Program-made: the position numbers and the translations under genes
DNA from: Astropecten irregularis
Lineage: Eukaryota; Echinodermata; Asteroidea; Paxillosida; Astropectinidae
Assembly (NCBI GenBank): GCA_963971285.1
Contig: OZ020251.1
Location: 7,068,001 to 7,132,000 of the forward strand
Reading direction: 5' to 3'
Length of the DNA stretch: 64,000 nucleotides
In this document: one piece after another, positions 50,201-63,600 of the stretch
How the letters are laid out: every line of letters begins with the position of its first letter
Position numbering within the stretch: the first letter of the stretch is position 1
Notes under the pieces: model-generated
Told to the model about the DNA's origin: nothing
What the model saw: the letters and a program-made list of their open reading frames with translations, nothing else
The model's database searches: none

Positions 50201-51115
50201 TGATCATGTTGTACCATTAAGTCATATGTCACACTCCAGCAGGGTACGCCAATTGGCGTACCCCACTGAAGCTCGACTGACCATGTTGTACCATTAAGTC
50301 ATATGGTACACTCCACCCTACTCTAGCTAGGCTGACCATGTTGTACCATTGAGTCATATGGTACACTCCACCGGGGTACGGCAATTGGCGTACCCTACTG
50401 AAGCTAGGCTGACCATGTTGTACCATTAAGTCATATGTCACACTCCACCAGGGTACGCCAATTGGAATACCCTACTGAAGCTCGACTGACCATGTTGTAC
50501 CATTGAGTCATATGGCACACTCCAGCAGGGTACGCCAATTGGCGTACCCTACTGAAGCTCGACTGACCATGTTTTACCTTAAGTCATATGGTACACTCCA
50601 CCAGGGTACGCCAATTGGCGTACCCTACTGAAGCTAGGCTGACCAGGTTGTACCATTAAGTCATATGGTACACTCCACCGGGATACGCCAATTGGCGTAC
50701 CCTACTCTAGCTAGGCTGACCATGTTGTACCATTGAGTCATATGGCACACTCCAGCAGGATACGCCAATTGGCGTACCCTACTCTAGCTAGGCTGACCAT
50801 GTTGTACCATTGAGTCATATGGCACACTCCAGCAGGGTACGCCAATTGGCGTACCCTAGCTAGGCTGACCGTGTTGTACCATTGAGTCATATGGCACACT
50901 CCAGCAGGGTACGCCAATTGGCGTACCCTACTGAAGCTAGGCTGACCATGTTGTACCATTGAGTTATATGGCACACTCCAACGGGGTACGCCAATTGGCG
51001 TACCCTACCGAAGCTCCATTGACTGACCATGGTGTACCATTGAGTCATATGGCACACGGCACCAGGGTACGCCAATTGGCGTACCCTACTGAAGCTCGAC
51101 TGACCACGTTGTACC
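47215..51115. repeat. Palindrome array, right (about 75-80-bp unit, about 50 copies)
   Basis: Units contain the same 20-bp palindrome as the left array, here usually extended to 22-24 bp by flanking GG/CC and AG/CT pairs. One copy (47512-47543) is a perfect 32-bp palindrome. The spacer is different: CTACTGAAGCTAGGCTGACC...GTACCATTGAGTCATATGGTAC...CTCCACCGG. It holds a second dyad (GTACCAT/ATGGTAC). Some units are shortened (GTACGCCAATTGAAGC near 47375) or lack the palindrome (near 48430). Minus-strand frames of up to 164 residues are by-products of the repeat. Confidence 0.95.
47346..51115. repeat. 1885-bp tandem duplication within the right array
   Basis: 47346-49230 is repeated at 49231-51115, an offset of 1885 bp, including every odd unit: the shortened palindrome unit, the CGCACCCTAC variant, the 32-bp palindrome, the palindrome-less unit and the TTGGAATACC variant. 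I saw no difference in the stretches compared. The duplication is therefore young relative to divergence between units. Confidence 0.92.
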
Positions 51116-51134
51116 ATTGAGTCATATGGCACTC

Positions 51135-51153
51135 CATGGTCATCCTAGCATCA
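51135..51153 (-). repeat. Inverted bracket of the right palindrome array, right copy
   Basis: On the minus strand it reads TGATGCTAGGATGACCATG, 18/19 identical to 47146-47164. It overlaps a small hairpin, AGCATC/GATGCT, at about 51148-51163. Confidence 0.65.
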
Positions 51154-51707
51154 GTAGATGCTGGGAAGACCATGGGTTGTTTGGCTTTATTTAAGATGAA
51201 AGGATTTTTAAAGTTTAATATGATGATTCTGTTTCATTTGAAGTTGTTTGGAAGGATATTGACCATATTTGATGATAAATAAATCAACTGATGAATTGAA
51301 AATAAGATTCTCTATTTGTTTTAGTTTGTGTTCTGTGAATGTTTGTGTTTTGAAGGATGTTTTCTGGTAGTTTAGGGTTTGGATAGATGAAAAGCATTTA
51401 TTCAGCCAAATCATTTCATCATAAACGCCTTTTGATTATTTAGGTGAAAATGTCCAAGAACAATTTGAACAAAATAGAGATGTTGAGTTGTCATGTGTGA
51501 AATCTACACAGGTCCATAAAGGTAAATTTCACATAAATAAGGTTTAGCAAAGGAAAAATACCATGTTATTCGACAAAATCATTCTTGCTGTATAAATCTA
51601 AGAAAAGTTGGTATAGCAATCAATATTGTGTGCTTTTATCTTAAAAATCACCGAATTATCGTCCGTTTGTCTTGTTGTCTCCATGAAAAAGTAAAAAGGT
51701 TGCATTT
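51154..51707. other. Right subterminal unique sequence
   Basis: About 550 bp of AT-rich sequence between the right palindrome array and the right terminal repeat. No gene, and no clear similarity to the left subterminal segment beyond the terminal repeat itself. Confidence 0.55.
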
Positions 51708-51738
51708 CCAATAATTCCAAAATAGTTCCAATCGCGTT
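51708..51738 (-). repeat. Right terminal inverted repeat of the 24.5-kb element
   Basis: Ends with AATAGTTCCAATCGCGTT and is the reverse complement of 27193-27223 at 30 of 31 positions. Confidence 0.93.
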
Positions 51739-51742
51739 GTAT
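51739..51742. other. Target-site duplication GTAT, right copy
   Basis: GTAT immediately after the right terminal repeat, followed by TATAATATGCCAGCACTCAG, the expected continuation of the monomer broken at 27192. Confidence 0.9.
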
Positions 51743-53770
51743 TATAATATGCCAGCACTCAGTCTAATCCTATATTTTGAACCCGATCTTTGAAAACTGC
51801 CTGCTGATTTCTGAGAAAAATACAGGAAAAACAAAATTATACGTGTCTTTTTATTTTCAGTGTAGATCATATATCTGAAATTTTTGAACCTGAAGTCGCC
51901 CTGCTTAGCGAAATCTGCCATGTTTTATGAATTACGTTATGACGTGCTACACTGTTTGTGTATTATAATATGCCAGCACGCTGTCTAATCCTATATTTTG
52001 AACCCGATCTTTGAAAACTGCCTGCTCATTTCTGGGGAAAATTCAGGAAAAACAAAATTATACGTGTCTTTTTATTTTCAGTGTAGATCATATATCTGAA
52101 TTTTTGAACCTGAAGTCGCCCTGCTTAGCGAAATCTGCCATGTTTTATGAATTACGTTATGACGTGCTACACTGTTTGTGTATTATAATATGCCAGCACT
52201 CAGTCTAATCCTATATTTTGAACCCGATCTTTGAAAACTGCCTGCTGATTTCTGGGGAAAATTCAGGAAAAACAAAATTATACGTGTCTTTTTATTTTCA
52301 GTGTAGATCATATATCTGAATTTTTGAACCTGAAGTCGCCCTGCTTAGCGAAATCTGCCATGTTTTATGAATTACGTTATGACGTGCTACACTGTTTGTG
52401 TATTATAATATGCCAGCACGCAGTCTAATCCTATATTTTGAACCCGATCTTTGAAAACTGCCTGCTCATTTCTGGGGAAAATTCAGGAAAAACTAAATTA
52501 TACGTGTCTTTTTATTTTCAGTGTAGATCATATATCTGAATTTTTGAACCTGAAGTCGCCCTGCTTAGCGAAATCTGCCATGTTTTATGAATTACGTTAT
52601 GACGTGCTGCACTGTTTGTGTACTATCATATGCCAGCACGCAGTCTAATCCTATATTTTGAACCCGATCTTTGAAAACTGCCTGCTCATTTCTGGGGAAA
52701 ATTCAGGAAAAACTAAATTATACGTGTCTTTTTATTTTCAGTGTAGATCATATATCTGAATTTTTGAACCTGAAGTCGCCCTGCTTAGCGAAATCTGCCA
52801 TGTTTTATGAATTACGTTATGACGTGCTACACTGTTTGTGTATTATAATATGCCAGCACTCAGTCTAATCCTATATTTTGAACCCGATCTTTGAAAACTG
52901 CCTGCTGATTTCTGAGAAAAATACAGGAAAAACAAAATTATACGTGTCTTTTTATTTTCAGTGTAGATCATATATCTGAATTTTTGAACCTGAAGTCGCC
53001 CTGCTTAGCGAAATCTGCCATGTTTTATGAATTACGTTATGACGTGCTACACTGTTTGTGTATTATAATATGCCAGCACGCTGTCTAATCCTATATTTTG
53101 AACCCGATCTTTGAAAACTGCCTGCTCATTTCTTTGGAAAATTCAGGAAAAACAAAATTATACGTGTCTTTTTATTTTCAGTGTAGATCATATATCTGAA
53201 TTTTTGAACCTGAAGTCGCCCTGCTTAGCGAAATCTGCCATGTTTTATGAATTACGTTATGACGTGCTACACTGTTTGTGTATTATAATATGCCAGCACG
53301 CAGTCTAATCCTATATTTTGAACCCGATCTCTGAAAACTGCCTGCTCATTTCTGGGGAAAATTCAGGAAAAACAAAATTATACGTGTCTTTTTATTTTCA
53401 GTGTAGATCATATATCTGAATTTTTGAACCTGAAGTCGCCCTGCTTAGCGAAATCTGCCATGTTTTATGAATTACGTTATGACGTGCTACACTGTTTGTG
53501 TATTATAATATGCCAACATGCAGTCTGATCCTATATTTTAAACCCGATCTTTGAAAACTGCCTGCTCTTTTCTGGGGAAAATTCAGGAAAAACAAAATTA
53601 TACGTGTCTTTTTATTTTCAGTGTAGATCATATATCTGAATTTTTGAACCTGAAGTCGCCCTGCTTAGCGAAATCTGCCATGTTTTATGAATTACGTTAT
53701 GACGTGCTACACTGTTTGTGTATTATAATATGCCAGCACGCAGTCTAATCCTATATTTTGAACCCGATCT

Positions 53771-56700
53771 TTGAAAACTGCCTGCTCATTTCTGGGGAAA
53801 ATTCAGGAAAAACAAAATTATACGTGTCTTTTTATTTTCAGTGTAGATCATATATCTGAATTTTTGAACCTGAAGTCGCCCTGCTTAGCGAAATCTGCCA
53901 TGTTTTATGAATTACGTTATAACGTGCTACACTGTTTGTGTATTATTATGCCAGCACGCAGTCTAATCCTATATTTTGAACCCGATCTTTGATAACTGCC
54001 TGCTGATTTCTGAGGAAAATACAGGAAAAACAAAATTATACGTGTCTTTTTATTTTCAGTGTAGATCATATATCTGAATTTTTGAACCTGAAGTCGCCCT
54101 GCTTAGCGAAATCTGCCATGTTTTATGAATTACGTTATGACGTGCTACACTGTTTGTGTATTATAATATGCCAGCACGCAGTCTGATCCTATATTTTAAA
54201 CCCGATCTTTGAAAACTGCCTGCTCATTTCTGGGGAAAATTCAGGAAAAACAAAATTATACGTGTCTTTTTATTTTCAGTGTAGATCATATATCTGAATT
54301 TTTGAACCTGAAGTCGCCCTGCTTAGCGAAATCTGCCATGTTTTATGAATTACGTTATGACGTGCTGCACTGTTTGTGTACTATCATATGCCAGCACGCA
54401 GTCTAATCCTATATTTTGAACCCGATCTTTGAAAACTGCCTGCTCATTTCTGGGGAAAATTCAGGAAAAACTAAATTATACGTGTCTTTTTATTTTCAGT
54501 GTAGATCATATATCTGAATTTTTGAACCTGAAGTCGCCCTGCTTAGCGAAATCTGCCATGTTTTATGAATTACGTTATGACGTGCTACACTGTTTGTGTA
54601 TTATAATATGCCAGCACGCAGTCTAATCCTATCTTTTGAACCCGATCTTTGAAAACTGCCTGCTCATTTCTGGGGAAAACTCAGGAAAAACAAAATTATA
54701 CGTGTCTTTTTATTTTCAGTGTAGATCATATATCTGAATTTTTGAACCTGAAGTCGCCCTGCTTAGCGAAATCTGCCATGTTTTATGAATTACGTTATGA
54801 CGTGCTGCACTGTTTGTGTACTAATGTGTAAAAATGTTTGTGTACTATCATATGCCAGCACGCAGTCTAATCCTATATTTTGAACCCGATCTTTGAAAAC
54901 TGCCTGCTCATTTCTGGGGAAAATTCAGGAAAAACTAAATTATACGTGTCTTTTTATTTTCAGTGTAGATCATATATCTGAATTTTTGAACCCGAAGTCG
55001 CCCTGCTTAGCGAAATCTGCCATGTTTTATGAATTACGTTATGACGTGCTACACTGTTTGTGTATTATAATATGCCAGCACTCAGTCTAATCCTATATTT
55101 TGAACCCGATCTTTGAAAACTGCCTGCTGATTTCTGAGAAAAATACAGGAAAAACAAAATTATACGTGTCTTTTTATTTTCAGTGTAGATCATATATCTG
55201 AATTTTTTAACCTGAAGTCGCCCTGCTTAGCGAAATCTGCCATGTTTTATGAATTACGTTATGACGTGCTACACTGTTTGTGTATTATAATATGCCAGCA
55301 CGCTGTCTAATCCTATATTTTGAACCCGATCTTTGAAAACTGCCTGCTCATTTCTGGGGAAAATTCAGGAAAAACAAAATTATACGTGTCTTTTTATTTT
55401 CAGTGTAGATCATATATCTGAATTTTTGAACCTGAAGTCGCCCTGCTTAGCGAAATCTGCCATGTTTTATGAATTACGTTATGACGTGCTACACTGTTTG
55501 TGTATTATAATATGCCAGCACGCAGTCTAATCCTATATTTTGAACCCGATCTCTGAAAACTGCCTGCTCATTTCTGGGGAAAATTCAGGAAAAACAAAAT
55601 TATACGTGTCTTTTTATTTTCAGTGTAGATCATATATCTGAATTTTTGAACCTGAAGTCGCCCTGCTTAGCGAAATCTGCCATGTTTTATGAATTACGTT
55701 ATGACGTGCTACACTGTTTGTGTATTATAATATGCCAGCACGCAGTCTAATCCTATATTTTGAACCCGATCTCTGAAAACTGCCTGCTCATTTCTGGGGA
55801 AAATTCAGGAAAAACAAAATTATACGTGTCTTTTTATTTTCAGTGTAGATCATATATCTGAATTTTTGAACCTGAAGTCGCCCTGCTTAGCGAAATCTGC
55901 CATGTTTTATGAATTACGTTATGACGTGCTACACTGTTTGTGTATTATAATATGCCAGCACGCAGTCTAATCCTATATTTTGAACCCGATCTTTGAAAAC
56001 TGCCTGCTCATTTCTGGGGAAAATTCAGGAAAAACAAAATTATACGTGTCTTTTTATTTTCAGTGTAGATCATATATCTGAATTTTTGAACCTGAAGTCG
56101 CCCTGCTTAGCGAAATCTGCCATGTTTTATGAATTACGTTATAACGTGCTACACTGTTTGTGTATTATAATATGCCAGCACGCAGTCTAATCCTATATTT
56201 TGAACCCGATCTTTGATAACTGCCTGCTGATTTCTAAGGAAAATACAGGAAAAACAAAATTATACGTGTCTTTTTATTTTCAGTGTAGATCATATATCTG
56301 AATTTTTGAACCTGAAGTCGCCCTGCTTAGCGAAATCTGCCATGTTTTATGAATTACGTTATGACGTGCTACACTGTTCGTGTATTATAATATGCCAGCA
56401 CGCAGTCTGATCCTATATTTTAAACCCGATCTTTGAAAACTGCCTGCTCATTTCTGGGGAAAATTCAGGAAAAACAAAATTATACGTGTCTTTTTATTTT
56501 CAGTGTAGATCATATATCTGAATTTTTGAACCTGAAGTCGCCCTGCTTAGCGAAATCTGCCATGTTTTATGAATTACGTTATGACGTGCTGCACTGTTTG
56601 TGTACTATCATATGCCAGCACGCAGTCTAATCCTATATTTTGAACCCGATCTTTGAAAACTGCCTGCTCATTTCTGGGGAAAATTCAGGAAAAACTAAAT

Positions 56701-59700
56701 TATACGTGTCTTTTTATTTTCAGTGTAGATCATATATCTGAATTTTTGAACCTGAAGTCGCCCTGCTTAGCGAAATCTGCCATGTTTTATGAATTACGTT
56801 ATGACGTGCTACACTGTTTGTGTATTATAATATGCCAGCACGCAGTCTAATCCTATCTTTTGAACCCGATCTTTGAAAACTGCCTGCTCATTTCTGGGGA
56901 AAATTCAGGAAAAACAAAATTATACGTGTCTTTTTATTTTCAGTGTAGATCATATATCTGAATTTTTGAACCTGAAGTCGCCCTGCTTAGCGAAATCTGC
57001 CATGTTTTATGAATTACGTTATGACGTGCTGCACTGTTTGTGTACTATCATATGCCAGCACGCAGTCTAATCCTATATTTTGAACCCGATCTTTGAAAAC
57101 TGCCTGCTCATTTCTGGGGAAAATTCAGGAAAAACTAAATTATACGTGTCTTTTTATTTTCAGTGTAGATCATATATCTGAATTTTTGAACCCGAAGTCG
57201 CCCTGCTTAGCGAAATCTGCCATGTTTTATGAATTACGTTATGACGTGCTACACTGTTTGTGTATTATAATATGCCAGCACTCAGTCTAATCCTATATTT
57301 TGAACCCGATCTTTGAAAACTGCCTGCTGATTTCTGAGAAAAATACAGGAAAAACAAAATTATACGTGTCTTTTTATTTTCAGTGTAGATCATATATCTG
57401 AATTTTTGAACCTGAAGTCGCCCTGCTTAGCGAAATCTGCCATGTTTTATGAATTACGTTATGACGTGCTACACTGTTTGTGTATTATAATATGCCAGCA
57501 CTCAGTCTAATCCTATATTTTGAACCCGATCTTTGAAAACTGCCTGCTGATTTCTGAGAAAAATACAGGAAAAACAAAATTATACGTGTCTTTTTATTTT
57601 CAGTGTAGATCATATATCTGAATTTTTGAACCTGAAGTCGCCCTGCTTAGCGAAATCTGCCATGTTTTATGAATTACGTTATGACGTGCTGCACTGTTTG
57701 TGTACTATCATATGCCAGCACGCAGTCTAATCCTATATTTTGAACCCGATCTTTGAAAACTGCCTGCTCATTTCTGGGGAAAATTCAGGAAAAACAAAAT
57801 TATACGTGTCTTTTTATTTTCAGTGTAGATCATATATCTGAATTTTTGAACCTGAAGTCGCCCTGCTTAGCGAAATCTGCCATGTTTTATGAATTACGTT
57901 ATGACGTGCTACACTGTTTGTGTATTATAATATGCCAACATGCAGTCTGATCCTATATTTTAAACCCGATCTTTGAAAACTGCCTGCTCTTTTCTGGGGA
58001 AAATTCAGGAAAAACAAAATTATACGTGTCTTTTTATTTTCAGTGTAGATCATATATCTGAATTTTTGAACCTGAAGTCGCCCTGCTTAGCGAAATCTGC
58101 CATGTTTTATGAATTACGTTATGACGTGCTACACTGTTTGTGTATTATAATATGCCAGCACGCAGTCTAATCCTATATTTTGAACCCGATCTTTGAAAAC
58201 TGCCTGCTCATTTCTGGGGAAAATTCAGGAAAAACAAAATTATACGTGTCTTTTTATTTTCAGTGTAGATCATATATCTGAATTTTTGAACCTGAAGTCG
58301 CCCTGCTTAGCGAAATCTGCCATGTTTTATGAATTACGTTATAACGTGCTACACTGTTTGTGTATTATAATATGCCAGCACGCAGTCTAATCCTATATTT
58401 TGAACCCGATCTTTGATAACTGCCTGCTGATTTCTGAGGAAAATACAGGAAAAACAAAATTATACGTGTCTTTTTATTTTCAGTGTAGATCATATATCTG
58501 AATTTTTGAACCTGAAGTCGCCCTGCTTAGCGAAATCTGCCATGTTTTATGAATTACGTTATGACGTGCTACACTGTTTGTGTATTATAATATGCCAGCA
58601 CGCAGTCTGATCCTATATTTTAAACCCGATCTTTGAAAACTGCCTGCTCATTTCTGGGGAAAATTCAGGAAAAACAAAATTATACGTGTCTTTTTATTTT
58701 CAGTGTAGATCATATATCTGAATTTTTGAACCTGAAGTCGCCCTGCTTAGCGAAATCTGCCATGTTTTATGAATTACGTTATGACGTGCTGCACTGTTTG
58801 TGTACTATCATATGCCAGCACGCAGTCTAATCCTATATTTTGAACCCGATCTTTGAAAACTGCCTGCTCATTTCTGGGGAAAATTCAGGAAAAACTAAAT
58901 TATACGTGTCTTTTTATTTTCAGTGTAGATCATATATCTGAATTTTTGAACCTGAAGTCGCCCTGCTTAGCGAAATCTGCCATGTTTTATGAATTACGTT
59001 ATGACGTGCTACACTGTTTGTGTATTATAATATGCCAGCACGCAGTCTAATCCTATCTTTTGAACCCGATCTTTGAAAACTGCCTGCTCATTTCTGGGGA
59101 AAATTCAGGAAAAACAAAATTATACGTGTCTTCTTATTTTCAGTGTAGATCATATATCTGAATTTTTGAACCTGAAGTCGCCCTGCTTAGCGAAATCTGC
59201 CATGTTTTATGAATTACGTTATGACGTGCTGCACTGTTTGTGTACTAATGTGTAAAAATGTTTGTGTACTATCATATGCCAGCACGCAGTCTAATCCTAT
59301 ATTTTGAACCCGATCTTTGAAAACTGCCTGCTCATTTCTGGGGAAAATTCAGGAAAAACTAAATTATACGTGTCTTTTTATTTTCAGTGTAGATCATATA
59401 TCTGAATTTTTGAACCCGAAGTCGCCCTGCTTAGCGAAATCTGCCATGTTTTATGAATTACGTTATGACGTGCTACACTGTTTGTGTATTATAATATGCC
59501 AGCACTCAGTCTAATCCTATATTTTGAACCCGATCTTTGAAAACTGCCTGCTGATTTCTGAGAAAAATACAGGAAAAACAAAATTATACGTGTCTTTTTA
59601 TTTTCAGTGTAGATCATATATCTGAATTTTTGAACCTGAAGTCGCCCTGCTTAGCGAAATCTGCCATGTTTTATGAATTACGTTATGACGTGCTACACTG

Positions 59701-60636
59701 TTTGTGTATTATAATATGCCAGCACGCTGTCTAATCCTATATTTTGAACCCGATCTTTGAAAACTGCCTGCTCATTTCTGGGGAAAATTCAGGAAAAACA
59801 AAATTATACGTGTCTTTTTATTTTCAGTGTAGATCATATATCTGAATTTTTGAACCTGAAGTCGCCCTGCTTAGCGAAATCTGCCATGTTTTATGAATTA
59901 CGTTATGACGTGCTACACTGTTTGTGTATTATAATATGCCAGCACGCAGTCTAATCCTATATTTTGAACCCGATCTCTGAAAACTGCCTGCTCATTTCTG
60001 GGGAAAATTCAGGAAAAACAAAATTATACGTGTCTTTTTATTTTCAGTGTAGATCATATATCTGAATTTTTGAACCTGAAGTCGCCCTGCTTAGCGAAAT
60101 CTGCCATGTTTTATGAATTACGTTATGACGTGCTACACTGTTTGTGTATTATAATATGCCAGCACGCAGTCTAATCCTATATTTTGAACCCGATCTCTGA
60201 AAACTGCCTGCTCATTTCTGGGGAAAATTCAGGAAAAACAAAATTATACGTGTCTTTTTATTTTCAGTGTAGATCATATATCTGAATTTTTGAACCTGAA
60301 GTCGCCCTGCTTAGCGAAATCTGCCATGTTTTATGAATTACGTTATGACGTGCTACACTGTTTGTGTATTATAATATGCCAGCACGCAGTCTAATCCTAT
60401 ATTTTGAACCCGATCTTTGAAAACTGCCTGCTGATTTCTGAGGAAAATACAGGAAAAACAAAATTATACGTGTCTTTTTATTTTCAGTGTTGATCATATA
60501 TCTGAATTTTTGAACCTGAAGTCGCCCTGCTTAGCGAAATCTGCCATGTTTTATGAATTACGTTATGACGTGCTACACTGTTTGTGTATTATAATATGCC
60601 AACACGCAGTCTGATCCTATATTTTAAACCCGATCT
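53771..60636 (+). repeat. 20-monomer higher-order repeat (about 4.42 kb) in the right block
   Basis: The ACGTTATAACG monomer at 53771 recurs at 58193 (4422 bp), and the monomer with an extra 24 bp at 54649 recurs at 59073 (4424 bp). The intervening subtype order matches. The 2-bp difference is explained by a TA deletion near 53946. An internal half-period relative (55993, 56433, 56873, 57093) lacks the 24-bp insertion. Confidence 0.8.
54810..54860 (+). repeat. 24-bp internal duplication in a satellite monomer
   Basis: The monomer reads TGTTTGTGTACTAATGTGTAAAAATGTTTGTGTACTATC, where others read TGTTTGTGTACTATC. About 24 bp has been added, duplicating TGTTTGTGTACTA with a short filler. The identical change at about 59234-59284 marks the same ancestral monomer copied 20 monomers away. 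Confidence 0.85.
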
Positions 60637-63600
60637 TTGAAAACTGCCTGCTCATTTCTGGGGAAAATTCAGGAAAAACTAAATTATACGTGTCTTTTTA
60701 TTTTCAGTGTAGATCATATATCTGAATTTTTGAACCCGAAGTCGCCCTGCTTAGCGAAATCTGCCATGTTTTATGAATTACGTTATGACGTGCTACACTG
60801 TTTGTGTATTATAATATGCCAGCACTCAGTCTAATCCTATATTTTGAACCCGATCTTTGAAAACTGCCTGCTGATTTCTGAGAAAAATACAGGAAAAACA
60901 AAATTATACGTGTCTTTTTATTTTCAGTGTAGATCATATATCTGAATTTTTGAACCTGAAGTCGCCCTGCTTAGCGAAATCTGCCATGTTTTATGAATTA
61001 CGTTATGACGTGCTACACTGTTTGTGTATTATAATATGCCAGCACTCAGTCTAATCCTATATTTTGAACCCGATCTTTGAAAACTGCCTGCTGATTTCTG
61101 AGAAAAATACAGGAAAAACAAAATTATACGTGTCTTTTTATTTTCAGTGTAGATCATATATCTGAATTTTTGAACCTGAAGTCGCCCTGCTTAGCGAAAT
61201 CTGCCATGTTTTATGAATTACGTTATGACGTGCTACACTGTTTGTGTATTATAATATGCCAGCACTCAGTCTAATCCTATATTTTGAACCCGATCTTTGA
61301 AAACTGCCTGCTGATTTCTGGGGAAAATTCAGGAAAAACAAAATTATACGTGTCTTTTTATTTTCAGTGTAGATCATATATCTGAATTTTTGAACCTGAA
61401 GTCGCCCTGCTTAGCGAAATCTGCCATGTTTTATGAATTACGTTATAACGTGCTACACTGTTTGTGTATTATAATATGCCAGCACGCAGTCTAATCCTAT
61501 ATTTTGAACCCGATCTTTGATAACTGCCTGCTGATTTCTGAGGAAAATACAGGAAAAACAAAATTATACGTGTCTTTTTATTTTCAGTGTAGATCATATA
61601 TCTGAATTTTTGAACCTGAAGTCGCCCTGCTTAGCGAAATCTGCCATGTTTTATGAATTACGTTATGACGTGCTACACTGTTTGTGTATTATAATATGCC
61701 AGCACGCAGTCTGATCCTATATTTTAAACCCGATCTTTGAAAACTGCCTGCTCATTTCTGGGGAAAATTCAGGAAAAACAAAATTATACGTGTCTTTTTA
61801 TTTTCAGTGTAGATCATATATCTGAATTTTTGAACCTGAAGTCGCCCTGCTTAGCGAAATCTGCCATGTTTTATGAATTACGTTATGACGTGCTGCACTG
61901 TTTGTGTACTATCATATGCCAGCACGCAGTCTAATCCTATATTTTGAACCCGATCTTTGAAAACTGCCTGCTCATTTCTGGGGAAAATTCAGGAAAAACT
62001 AAATTATACGTGTCTTTTTATTTTCAGTGTAGATCATATATCTGAATTTTTGAACCCGAAGTCGCCCTGCTTAGCGAAATCTGCCATGTTTTATGAATTA
62101 CGTTATGACGTGCTACACTGTTTGTGTATTATAATATGCCAGCACGCAGTCTAATCCTATCTTTTGAACCCGATCTTTGAAAACTGCCTGCTCATTTCTG
62201 GGGAAAATTCAGGAAAAACAAAATTATACGTGTCTTTTTATTTTCAGTGTAGATCATATATCTGAATTTTTGAACCTGAAGTCGCCCTGCTTAGCGAAAT
62301 CTGCCATGTTTTATGAATTACGTTATGACGTGCTGCACTGTTTGTGTACTATCATATGCCAGCACGCAGTCTAATCCTATATTTTGAACCCGATCTTTGA
62401 AAACTGCCTGCTCATTTCTGGGGAAAATTCAGGAAAAACTAAATTATACGTGTCTTTTTATTTTCAGTGTAGATCATATATCTGAATTTTTGAACCCGAA
62501 GTCGCCCTGCTTAGCGAAATCTGCCATGTTTTATGAATTACGTTATGACGTGCTACACTGTTTGTGTATTATAATATGCCAGCACTCAGTCTAATCCTAT
62601 ATTTTGAACCCGATCTTTGAAAACTGCCTGCTGATTTCTGAGAAAAATACAGGAAAAACAAAATTATACGTGTCTTTTTATTTTCAGTGTAGATCATATA
62701 TCTGAATTTTTGAACCTGAAGTCGCCCTGCTTAGCGAAATCTGCCATGTTTTATGAATTACGTTATGACGTGCTACACTGTTTGTGTATTATAATATGCC
62801 AGCACTCAGTCTAATCCTATATTTTGAACCCGATCTTTGAAAACTGCCTGCTGATTTCTGAGAAAAATACAGGAAAAACAAAATTATACGTGTCTTTTTA
62901 TTTTCAGTGTAGATCATATATCTGAATTTTTGAACCTGAAGTCGCCCTGCTTAGCGAAATCTGCCATGTTTTATGAATTACGTTATGACGTGCTACACTG
63001 TTTGTGTATTATAATATGCCAGCACGCTGTCTAATCCGATATTTTGAACCCGATCTTTGAAAACTGCCTGCTCATTTCTGGGGAAAATTCAGGAAAAACA
63101 AAATTATACGTGTCTTTTTATTTTCAGTGTAGATCATATATCTGAATTTTTGAACCTGAAGTCGCCCTGCTTAGCGAAATCTGCCATGTTTTATGAATTA
63201 CGTTATGACGTGCTACACTGTTTGTGTATTATAATATGCCAGCACTCAGTCTAATCCTATATTTTGAACCCGATCTTTGAAAACTGCCTGCTGATTTCTG
63301 GGGAAAATTCAGGAAAAACAAAATTATACGTGTCTTTTTATTTTCAGTGTAGATCATATATCTGAATTTTTGAACCTGAAGTCGCCCTGCTTAGCGAAAT
63401 CTGCCATGTTTTATGAATTACGTTATGACGTGCTACACTGTTTGTGTATTATAATATGCCAGCACGCAGTCTAATCCTATCTTTTGAACCCGATCTTTGA
63501 AAACTGCCTGCTCATTTCTGGGGAAAATTCAGGAAAAACAAAATTATACGTGTCTTTTTATTTTCAGTGTAGATCATATATCTGAATTTTTGAACCTGAA

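Larger units (their letters stand above)
27193..51738. mobile_element. 24.5-kb TIR element inserted in the satellite, no transposase seen
   Basis: The block is bounded by 31-bp inverted repeats (27193-27223 and 51708-51738, 30/31 matching, beginning AACGCGATTGGAACTATT) and by a 4-bp GTAT duplication. The left partial monomer (27001-27192) is the ACTAAATTA/TTTTTTAACC subtype. In intact examples at 24160 and 24820 that subtype ends with CAGCACTCAG, exactly what the right flank (51739 onward) begins with. The insertion therefore split a single monomer. Contents are almost all tandem repeats and nested elements. No frame resembles a DDE transposase, integrase or polymerase. It is best described as a giant non-autonomous DNA transposon. 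Families with 4-bp duplications include Ginger, Sola and some Academ, but the ends are not diagnostic to me. Confidence 0.88.

Noticed and set aside
27193..51738. Assembly chimera joining unrelated DNA to satellite
   Set aside because: Matching terminal inverted repeats, a 4-bp duplication and rejoining of one monomer subtype are all explained by transposition and not by misjoining. Long-read confirmation would still be useful for the arrays inside.
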